Translations under genes and position numbers: made by a program | Shown: piece after piece, positions 56,024-64,000 of the stretch | Numbering within the stretch: the stretch's first letter is position 1 | Layout of the letters: every line of letters begins with the position of its first letter | Notes under the pieces: model-generated | What the model was told of the DNA's origin: nothing | Database searches by the model: none | The model's input: only the letters and a program-made list of their open reading frames with translations | Source: Copromyces sp. CBS 386.78 | Taxonomy: Eukaryota > Ascomycota > Sordariomycetes > Sordariales > Sordariaceae | DNA length: 64,000 bases | Direction of reading: 5' to 3' | NCBI GenBank assembly: GCA_030685235.1 | Contig: MU839141.1 | Location: 124,001-188,000 of the forward strand

Positions 56024-57491
56024 TCAGATGGCCTGTTCCATCTCGGTAATGTACAGCTTGATGTGTGCCTCCATCTTGAGGTACTCGTCGTGGGCGGCGT
56101 GGACTTCGTTCTCGATATTCTCTTTCAAGTCGAGCATCTAGTTGAAGACAAGACCTCTCTGGTTAGCATTTTTCGTCTTCTCTTCTTGTCCAGCACAGGG
56201 AAAAACATACCTTCTTCTCCGTCTGCTCGATCCTCACCCTCCTCCTCTCGATATCCTTGCCCTTCTCCGACCTCTCCTCCGTCAACTTCCTATGCACCGC
56301 CCTCAACTCCTCCATCTTCTCCTTGGCCTTCTGCGCCTTCTCCTGGCTCTGCGTCCGCAACTGCGCCGTGCGATCGGCCCACTTGGCCAATTGTCTCTTG
56401 AGCAGCGCCTCTGTGCGCTCCACCTCCCTGACGTTCGCTCCCCGCTCCGTAAGCGCGTCTCTTTGCCTTGCGTTCTTAACGTTTTCCTCCTCTTCCTTGG
56501 CCAGGTCGATCGCAATCTCCTCTAGCAGCTTGATGCACGATGCCACGTCCGACGCCACCACGCTGAACGAGTCCGTCGACGTCTGGAGAGCTCTAGACCG
56601 CCTATCCAACGCATCAATATGTGCCTTGTCATTGTTCAACGTGTTGCTCAGCTCCGCCAGACTAGCCTGTAACGCCGACGGGCTCTGCAGCACATAAGGC
56701 CGGAGTTTCGCGCTCTCCTGCTTGAGCGCAATCTTGGTAGCCGTCTTCTCCTCCAACTCGGCCGCCAGCTCTCCCTTCTTGGTCTTGGCCTCCTCCAGCC
56801 TCGCAGCCACCTTCTCCTGGCTTCGCCTTAGCTCCAGCAGCCGCTTCTTGAGCTCCTCATTGCGCACAGTCTTCTCCTGCACCAGCACCTCCATCGCGCT
56901 GCGATTGTGCCTCATCTCCTCAAGCTGCGCCTCCATGTTCTGGTTCTCCACATACAGCTGCTCGATGCGCGCCTTGGTCTGCTCGGCCTTGTTGCAATGC
57001 TCATCAATCACGCTCGTCTGGCTCTCGCGGAACCGGACAAAGTTGATGACATAGCTCAGCATCCTGACGAGCCGATCATGCGTCGGCTTGTAGAGATCAT
57101 TGAAGCTGAAATCATTCACTCCGCAATCCAGCATCAGCCGTCTCAGCGAGACGTAAAACCCCAGCAAATTTCGTGTATCCGACGGCATCATGGCCTCGCC
57201 CAGCTCCGGGCCGCACACGTCCTCGGCGGCCGCGCGCATCGCGGGGTCGACCGTCTGGCGCGTCTTGTTCATCAGCAGCTCGCCGAACCACTCAAAGATC
57301 ATCTGCACCTGGATCGGGTTGGGCTTCTGCAGGTCGGCCAGCGTGAAGGGGATGCCGAGCTCGTTGATGCAGCCGACGATTTCGCGGTCGGGCAGGCGCA
57401 TGTTGGCGTACGCAGCCTCCTCTTCCTTTTTGCGCTGCCGCGATTGTTGCGGCTGCGGAGGCAGGATGGACATTCGTGGGTTGAAGGCCAT
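56024..57491 (-). CDS. NUF2: Kinetochore protein Nuf2 of the Ndc80 complex, two exons (464 aa)
   Basis: Exon 1 is 57491-56211. The intron is 56210-56138 (GTATGT, AATGCTAACC branch, AACTAG). Exon 2 is 56137-56024, encoding [20 protein letters not shown] and ending EMEQAI. The N-terminal calponin-homology part begins with a short basic tail and contains [20 protein letters not shown] then [17 protein letters not shown], the hallmark of Nuf2. Beyond about residue 155 the protein is continuous coiled coil. Nuf2 pairs with Ndc80 and, with Spc24-Spc25, couples kinetochores to spindle microtubules. The start at 57491 gives the family's usual length; an in-frame ATG at 57593 adds 34 residues unlike Nuf2. 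The small last exon is needed for the normal C-terminus. Confidence 0.93.
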
Positions 57492-59086
57492 TTTGGATGG
57501 CTGTGGTAGGGTAGGTATGCTGGGCACCAAAGGACTCGCGATGGTTTCGGAGGTTTTTGTTTGTCGTCGTGGATGTCGCGTAAAAGATGACAACGGGTAT
57601 CTCGTAAGGATGTTGAGGGGTGTTCCAAAAGGGTGGCTTGTCGGCGCGTGTCCAGACGCGTCGTTACACTTTGTCGCAACTTTTGGATGGGGTTAAAGGT
57701 GGTGGTGGTGTTGATTGATTGAAACCCATGTCATGGTGGGGTGGTTGCTCTGGAGACGCTACGGTGCGGCACGTTCTGCTTAGATGCATATTTGGTTAGC
57801 GGTAACCCCGTAATACTTCCACGCTTTTCCCCTCGTTCATCTTTTTCTGACTCTGACACTTTCAATTTTCCGAACTCTCAAAATTGCCCCAAGTCTTCTG
57901 AAGCTCGTTTGAATTATCATATGTATCTGATATCTGTATTCATAGACCAGAAACCACACAACCCGAGCTTGGTTCCACCAACCTGAACAACACCAACACC
58001 AACTTCACTCCACGGCAGACCCCTCGAATCCCCCTCTTTGATTCGCCCCTTACAATACCGGTCATTCGGAACGCCTTTGCTTGGGTATCAACGTCCTGAC
58101 CGGAATCTCCTATACAAAGGAAGAAATGAAACCCACCATGACCTCGAAAACGACGGTCCAACCATCTAACCAAATCGACACTCCTTCAGCTCATTGGACA
58201 CTCCCATCGGCCCTACAAGATATTATCAGACCGAACCGAACCGAATATCACCATCCATCAAATGACAGATGACATGTGTGTGCTCTCTCAGATCCATTCT
58301 TGATCCCGTATCTTGGAAGTGGAAAAGTTTAAAAGTTAAACCCGACCGCAGACCTGGGCCTGGCTGCCTGGACATGATGGACATTAGGATATTAGGTAAG
58401 ATGATCTGCATCTTACATATACACGCGTGATCAAAACGGATACTCCCGACCGAAACTTTGAGTATTTTCGGCGGGACGCTTATGGAAACATGAAGGGTAA
58501 GAGATCCGGAAGTTTATGTAAGTGTGCAGATCAGAGAACCGTTTGGGATGATTCCGAGTTTTTCGTGACAAGAGCTTCTTCCGTTGATCACATCTCGATG
58601 TCAAGACGTTCGTTACCCAACACAATACCTAGTCCGTTCCGTTTCTCGGAAGGAGCTGAGCCTAGAGAATCTCAACTACCTATACAGGGAGTCAAGTCAA
58701 GGCTCGAAGCCAAAATCCCATGGAGGGATTCCCTCGTACAAGCAAGGCCAAAGCAGTCATCATGCAAGTCTATATTGCCTCCGAGGCCCAGAATCTCCGG
58801 TCCGGGATACAAAACCAACGACCGAGTGAAGCTCACCCGGTTCCTGCATTTCTTTGCAGCAGCGGAAGTAAAAGCAGTATCATCACTTTACGCTCGCATT
58901 CGCATTCGTGGAGTACTTCGTAATCCCCTTACATGTATCACGAAGACGAGGCCTCAACCACATCCTATAGCTACTCTCATCCGTGCTTCCCGAGATCCAT
59001 CACAGCAACACAACAACAGAGCCCGCATTCAACCTTTTTGTGAGCCGCTCAGGCAGTTATAAGTTTACTTCGGAATGCATTACAGC
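57492..59086. other. Intergenic up to the 5S fragment
   Basis: A 211-codon plus-strand frame (58427-59062) is the longest here. It has no family resemblance and its composition drifts, so I leave it out. GC content is normal up to about 59,300 and drops sharply beyond. Confidence 0.4.
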
Positions 59087-59145
59087 ACATACGACCATAG
59101 ATGGTAGAAAACTCGGGATCCCGTCCGCTCTCCCATAGACAAGCC
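59087..59145 (+). rRNA. 5S rRNA, 5' fragment only
   Basis: The sequence starts ACATACGACCATAG and continues with GAAAACTCGGGATCCCGTCC then GCTCTCCCATAGACAAGCC. This follows the Neurospora 5S rRNA sequence, as I remember it, base for base without gaps for the first 59 positions. Mismatches cluster at positions 14-20. After position 59 the similarity ends abruptly and the second half (including the conserved internal control region) is missing, so this cannot be a working gene. 5S genes are dispersed in Neurospora relatives, so a single fragment here is natural. The break lies about 600 bp left of a DUF3435 recombinase relic. Confidence 0.75.
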
Positions 59146-59172
59146 GACATATCGGAAGATTATCTATGGGAG
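59130..59172. repeat. Perfect 10-bp inverted repeat at the 5S break
   Basis: CTCCCATAGA (59130-59139) and TCTATGGGAG (59163-59172) are exact reverse complements. A second small stem CCGA/TCGG (59144-59147 and 59152-59155) sits between them. The left arm is part of the 5S fragment. Read on the minus strand the right arm is followed outward by a sequence resembling the GAAAAC part of 5S, so it may be a second, inverted and deleted 5S piece. Confidence 0.6.
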
Positions 59173-59299
59173 CCGTTTTCGACAGGGGTTTGGATGACTC
59201 AGCTGAAAACGCCGCCCCCGTTTCTAGAACCGTTTTCCCATTGCCTTCGCCGTCGAGTGCACCGTTCCACTTACGTCAAGCCCAGCTGAGTGGGCTAAG

Positions 59300-62122
59300 C
59301 ATATACTACACAAGGTACTTACGCCTGCTATTTACCCTTGATATCTACTTTATATACTTAGTACTTCTAATTAGGAGGTGTGGTTGGCTTTGGTGAATAG
59401 TTTTCGTACGTATATCCCTTTAGGCGAGTTAGAAGAGCCTTAAGATATATATTACATCTTTACCCTTAGATTCCTGACTGAACTAAATAAATATACTTCT
59501 GTCCTATTCTCATTGCATTCATTGTATATCCATTCTTCCTAGTTGATTCTACTATATAAATTACGGCCTCTACGTTACGATAGTTGTGTTAGTTTTTAAA
59601 TAAAACTCTCGTTCTGAGTTTTTTAATAGATTTCTCCTCTTAAATATACTAAGCTCGTAAGCTATTGTAGTTTGAGAAGGTATTATTTAAATCTTACAGT
59701 GCTAATCGTATTCTATTCTTATATAATACGGAAGGGATAGAACTATAAAAACCGCTGATACCGCCGATTGTACCCGACGTTGAAAAACGGAAAAGAAGAG
59801 CATTTGCTGACGTCGACGAATTTACGGTAATAATATATAAGCGTTCGCTTTGTAAGAAGACTAAAGCCTAGCGAGAACGCGCGGGGGGTTTATAGAATAG
59901 GTATATATCTTATTATTTTGCTATTTTCTTTAATATTACGTACTAATATTTTGTATATTTATTATAAATATATTATAATTAATATAAAAAGAGGCTAATA
60001 AAGTTTGGTTTAATATATACTAAAATAAAAAAAGTCTATTACTATCTACAAGAGCTTTCTAACTGACTATATACGTTATATAAAATATAAGCGTTTATAT
60101 ATAGACGGGATTGAAGAATAGAAATAGGTATTAATAATTCAATTAATAGTAACTATTATTACTATATAGAAGTATATAGTAGCTTAAACTAATACTATAG
60201 TACTCGCGAAAAAAAGGGATCAAGATTTAAATAAATATTTAGACGAAGATTCTGAATAATAGACATTGCTTAGCAATCGTAGGAAGGCCCGTAGAGAGGT
60301 TATCTAAGTAAATTCCCTCCTTACCTATACTAATCCTATATATTAATATTTCTTCTCACAATAGATCTAATTAACTCTTACACAAAAGTTCAACTTCTTA
60401 TATAAATAAACGTTTGAGAAAATCGAAGCTATAACAAATAATATTCTACTTATTCTTAGTACTTTGTAGGAACGCGCAGTCGATATACCTTATGATCCTA
60501 GATATCGGCTTGCCTTTTATATATTAGTGCTTATAAGAAGTATTAGCTTTCGGCCTGGCACTTATAAGAATATACTTTATTAACAAGTCAAGCTACTTAT
60601 CGTTCGCGATCTGGATACAAAGCAGCCAAGGCTTATTGCTAAGATCACAATCAATCAAAACAAGCTATCGGCTAACAAAATTAATAAAAGGGCAAATATA
60701 TATATATATTCTTACCTTTAACCGTTGATCTAAACTAATACTTTTTTAAGGTAACTTTTTCTACTACTATAGTACTATACTAAATCGTTTATTTAGTTAC
60801 GTTTGTAACTATTCAAACTCTATATAATAATGCCTTCGAAATAGAGTTTTCGTCCTTCGACGAATTATTTCAGCGTCTAAATTTAGAAGATATTAATTGT
60901 ATTGAACTTAAGTAGAAGGATAGGATTCAAAAAAAGCCTATCTTCCCCTTAAAATACTATAAATTTCTAAAACTTTAGAACTGGACATAGTTGGTAGTGG
61001 GGAACAAAAATACTCTCCGCCCTTATACGCTGCGAATTGGCGGTAGAAATAAAATTAATAGTAAGAAACTTTTACCTATTTCTCTTACTATTTTACTTAT
61101 AATTTTTATATAAGGTTTCCTTATATCCGCTATTCGAAACTACATCCTAAGCTATAATACAAAAACATTCAATACTTCTTACTAAGCGAGGTATATTCTA
61201 TACAATTTAATGTTATTCGTTTTCGATAGTATATCTAAAGACGATTCTAAACTATTTAAACTACTAGCCTCCGTATCCTTACGTAGGGATAATAAAGTAT
61301 CGCTTTATCCGATAGCGGCTACGCTAAAAATGTTTAAAAATCGCGAAGATATAAAAATACTTCGCGTATAGCGTTGTTACTTCCGGGAAGAGTTCAAATT
61401 CTCTGCAGACAATAGAGAGGTAAAGTAATTTATCGCAAAAATTGAAGATCTACGGACGGTATTATCAAACTTAGCTATCAAGTAAGCTTGAAAAAACTAT
61501 TTCGCTAAAGTTGATTCCCTTAGGGCTCGTAGCCTATTAACCGAAGATATACTAGCCTCCCCTTTAAATCCTTTCAAATGTTCCTTCGGTCCTAGTTAAC
61601 CTATAGCAATCATTATTAATCAATACTTAAATCCTAAAGATCCAGTTTCCAACACCACTACGAAAATAGTTTTTCCAAATTCGAATAATAGTAGTTCTAA
61701 CCAAACTACCTAAAAGCGTCTTATAGTACTAAAAATACTTTTGCATATCTAAATAATAAGTACGGAGAAGTAAAAAGTATTTCTCGGGAAGTAGAACAAA
61801 TAGCCTCCGAATATAAAGAAGTAACTTCTACGCTCTCTATATATCTTTTCTACTAACAAAGCTTTATTCGTCGAAATTACTTCAATAGACACTATCGGAG
61901 CGTCTATTTTACAGCAACGACCTTTAAACCTTTCTTATACCCCAAATATCAGCAGCAAGGAAAGAAAGAGTATAGAATCGAGATAGTATCAGAGTGGAGT
62001 AACTATGTCGAAAGAGTATATAGTTCAACTAATACTTCGGATCTCTTCACCAAGCCTATTATCAAACCCAAACTAACAGCTACAACTACCAAGTCTAAAT
62101 CCGCTCCTTGTTTAAGATACGG
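59300..62122 (+). mobile_element. RIP-degraded relic with a DUF3435-family tyrosine recombinase gene
   Basis: The block is very AT-rich with TpA excess, yet keeps many CpG, as expected from CpA-directed C-to-T mutation. Reading through stops on the plus strand, DUF3435 segments appear in family order. A basic N-terminal part (RKRRAFADVDEFTVIIYKRS) lies near 59,800. SISFRPGTYKNILY lies near 60,545. QVKLLIVRDLDTKQPRLIAK follows near 60,590. NNAFEIEFSSFDELFQRLNL lies near 60,830. RPYTLRIGGRNKINSK lies near 61,020. IRNYILSYNTKTFNTSY lies near 61,130 and LFKLLASVSLRRD near 61,255. Several stops sit where TGG or CAA codons fit the family. DUF3435 proteins include the 'captain' recombinases of Starship elements. 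The gene is dead. The right part continues after the solo LTR. The family call rests on remembered alignments. Confidence 0.75.
62118..62122. repeat. Target-site duplication TACGG, left copy
   Basis: Five bases directly before the solo LTR, repeated exactly at 62505-62509. Confidence 0.85.
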
Positions 62123-62504
62123 TGTGACGAACGGCAGTCTGATCTGCCTAAATGGGATAGCTGAAGGTGAAGACTATCAGAAGACGTTCGGTGAAGCCAA
62201 AAGGTTCACAACAAGTATGGTAGCGTTATACTAGTCTCAGCGATAATGATCTGTTGACTACTGCAGAACTACCTGACAATCTGAGTTCTCCAGTCGTCCC
62301 TTTATACTCTGGTGTCTCTAATTACATGCGTCTGGCTCATTGACCACGAACTGGCTCATGAGCCCTAAGCTGGCTCACCTTTATAAGCCTGGCTCGCCTC
62401 CATGAGCCCGCATCCTTGTCATGGTTACATTGCCCAGCCTTCACGTGGCTGTTGTATCCTAGTGGCTTCGTTAGCCTGTGTTATTTCGCTTAACGTTCGT
62501 AACA
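62123..62504. mobile_element. Solo LTR (382 bp) of an LTR retrotransposon
   Basis: Starts TGTGACGAACG and ends CGTTCGTAACA, so the ends are TG...CA and near-perfect inverted repeats (10 of 11). It is flanked by the exact 5-bp duplication TACGG, the size produced by retroviral-type integrases. A TATAAG box occurs at about 62374. Base composition is normal while both flanks are AT-rich, so the insertion came after RIP had acted on the host relic, or it escaped because it is shorter than the roughly 400 bp that RIP needs. Internal GCTGGCTCA/TGAGCC phrases repeat between 62328 and 62410. No internal retrotransposon genes are present, as expected after LTR-LTR recombination. Confidence 0.85.
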
Positions 62505-62509
62505 TACGG
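62505..62509. repeat. Target-site duplication TACGG, right copy
   Basis: Exact copy of the five bases left of the solo LTR. Removing the LTR and one copy rejoins the recombinase relic across the insertion. Confidence 0.85.
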
Positions 62510-62810
62510 CTAATTGTTCTATGCAGGAAATAGGTTTTCAAAGCATATGAATAAATATTACAAAATCGATAAGCCATTCGATTGTCCTAAATGTAAGGAG
62601 AAGAGGAGAATATTTAGATTAATAACCTCGCTTTGTAGCTTACACATACGTCGGATGTTCACGGTTGTAATGGGCAAACAGGAGTTGTTATTAATAAGAA
62701 ATGCCTACTAAAAGAGGGATAGAAGAAGAGAAGAAGAGAAAATATAGTAGAGGAAGTTAGAAAACGTACTAAATTAGAATCCTAAGTACATAGAATACAA
62801 ATAAGAATGC
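62510..62810 (+). mobile_element. C-terminal part of the DUF3435 relic (zinc-finger-like)
   Basis: The frame resumes after the LTR with NRFSKHMNKYYKIDKPFDCP and then KCKEKRR. Cysteines and histidines are spaced as in the C2H2-like tails of DUF3435 proteins. AT-rich like the left part. The open part here is short (ending at 62711) and not functional. Confidence 0.5.
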
Positions 62811-63580
62811 TGTCTCCGTCTCTCCTACTGAGATATCTCCTCCTGGAACCACGATTGCGGCAACCGTGATCGCAACCAGCCCGGCAACACTAGTGAGCCC
62901 TTCAATTGCCTTGATGTTATCTTCATCTAATATCCTTTTGTGCCAGTCCCAAATCCGACCGTCTACGTCGCCGCTATCAAGGATCTAAAAAATGACGACT
63001 CAGCAGAAATAGTCGGCTGTACTGCCCGCGCGATCCCCGCATCCGATCAAACCTGCTTCACTTCAGAACTACAAAGGCACCACCAAACGGTAATCCCACT
63101 TTGTTGGGGCGGCCTCGCGCTACAAATAGGTTGACTCGGGGATTCGCGATATTGCGATGTTCACGTTGAGGCTCGTCCCCACTGGACCAGTTATTTGAGG
63201 AGTCGTCTGAATCTATTCCCCAAGCAGAGTGAAGGCAGATAGTGCGCGAGTGGCGATATCTATTATTCGCGAAAGATAAGTTACCGAGAAAACGTGTTCT
63301 CTTCAGTATTGATCACTTGTCAACCCTCCTGACTGCCAAGCACACATTCCATCCATCGCCACAGTATGTTCGCCGTCGGGGTATTATACATGAGACTTCG
63401 GGAAGAGAATCGAATCTGACAATCCTGCCTGCTCGAAGTAAAGTACGTACGTGATTTAATACCGATAGAAACTACTAGAATTTCTTCTATAAAATAACCT
63501 ATCCTCCCTGACCTTTCTAGTATTAAACTAGAAAAAAGAAATATAAAGGGTGAAAGAAAGAGACTTCAAGAATATTAATG
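62811..63580. other. Region between the recombinase relic and the NLR gene end
   Basis: GC content returns to normal at about 62,810. Coding-like but broken fragments occur on the plus strand (Thr/Ser/Pro-rich near 62820-62940), without a family. An AT-rich stretch at about 63455-63580 is the likely 3' UTR of the minus-strand NLR gene. Confidence 0.4.
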
Positions 63581-64000
63581 TCAAACCAATCGTGAAAAGC
63601 TAATAGTGAAAACTCGTCCTGACGAACAGCCGACGGATACCATCAGCTCTTGGACGGCGGAACACCTTGGGCGGTATTCTGGTGGTAACCAGAGTACATT
63701 TTTGCCATTGCAGGTAATCCACGACTCATCCTGTCCTACGCCGTATCCTTGCGCTACTAGACCATTTAGCCGAATTGCGTTTTCCGTAGTAGCTGTGGTT
63801 ACTTCGATACACCCAGCATCGGTCGTAAGGTAACGGCCCGTAGGATCAAACAATGCATGCGCTACTGATATACCGATATTAATAGTTACAAAGCATTGCC
63901 CTGATGCGGGATCCCAGATCTTGATCGTGTTGTCGTAAGAGCCCGATGCGAGGCGCTGGCCGTCCGGCGAGAACGCAACCGACCGAACCGAGCACCATAG
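63581..64000 (-). CDS. C-terminal end of a WD40-repeat NLR-type (NACHT-WD40) protein, partial
   Basis: The minus-strand frame is open from the window edge (64000) to its stop at 63581. It begins inside a WD40 repeat of the highly regular type found in fungal NWD proteins such as HET-E/HET-D: SVRSVAFSPDGQRLASGSYD followed by NTIKIWDPASGQC. A last, more diverged unit follows (AHALFDPTGRYLTTDAG). The protein then ends with the typical closing segment of this group: ESWITCNGKNVLWLPPEYRP, then VGCSSGRVFTISF. Such receptors sense non-self through the WD40 beta-propeller and trigger cell death through an N-terminal effector domain, which lies outside the window. The NACHT domain is inferred from the family, not seen. 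The repeat unit is intact, without RIP damage in this part. Confidence 0.8.
   Translation of the reverse strand, partial: LWCSVRSVAFSPDGQRLASGSYDNTIKIWDPASGQCFVTINIGISVAHALFDPTGRYLTTDAGCIEVTTATTENAIRLNGLVAQGYGVGQDESWITCNGKNVLWLPPEYRPRCSAVQELMVSVGCSSGRVFTISFSRLV

Noticed and set aside
56907..57509. 200-codon plus-strand frame opposite Nuf2
   Set aside because: Antisense shadow of the Nuf2 calponin-homology and coiled-coil exon.
58427..59062. 211-codon plus-strand frame before the 5S fragment
   Set aside because: No family resemblance, uneven composition and no splice or start support; length alone is not enough.
59195..59291. Inverted ACTCAGCT/AGCTGAGT pair right of the 5S fragment as an element terminus
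   Set aside because: Eight bases with a palindromic AGCT core are too likely by chance in this span.

Overview
The window looks like nuclear DNA of a filamentous ascomycete of the Sordariales, probably Neurospora or a close relative. The evidence is short introns (58-220 nt) with GTRNGT donors and CTNAC branch sites, conserved single-copy fungal genes, frequent GGTA/TACC and poly(A)/poly(T) tracts, a dispersed 5S rRNA fragment that matches Neurospora 5S RNA as I recall it, and a block of AT-rich sequence with the C-to-T damage typical of repeat-induced point mutation (RIP).

Layout: 0-5 kb is gene-poor, with two small spliced hypothetical genes. 5.6-10.4 kb holds a large RhoGEF (DH-PH, degenerate RhoGAP-like region, coiled coil). 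10.4-15 kb is its long upstream region. 15-21.6 kb is a decay zone: one small hypothetical gene, a HET-domain gene broken by several frameshifts, and a lineage-specific gene with two in-frame stops. 22.9-41.5 kb is ordinary housekeeping sequence: a histidine/glycine-rich hypothetical, a PI31 proteasome regulator, a Rev7 HORMA protein, an importin-9/Kap114 karyopherin, a secreted type-B carboxylesterase, an aprataxin-like DNA-repair hydrolase and a two-exon hypothetical. 41.5-51.3 kb is repeat-rich and gene-poor. It holds small membrane or soluble proteins, three of which share a C-terminal RRSGAPxPSxSRFPS-type module. 51.7-57.5 kb carries AP-3 beta, a glutamine-rich hypothetical and the kinetochore protein Nuf2.

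The most unusual part is 59.0-64.0 kb. A 5S rRNA gene is cut off after its first ~59 nt. About 600 bp further on begins a RIP-degraded relic of a DUF3435-family tyrosine recombinase gene, the family that includes Starship 'captains'. It is split by a clean 382-bp solo LTR with a TACGG target duplication. Beyond it, on the opposite strand, lies the 3' end of a WD40-repeat NLR-type gene that runs off the window. Truncated 5S target, captain-like gene facing inward and NLR cargo together suggest the left edge of a dead Starship-like element. This is an inference that needs searches I could not run.

Exon limits were read by eye from splice signals and frame continuity. Similarities to protein families are from memory.
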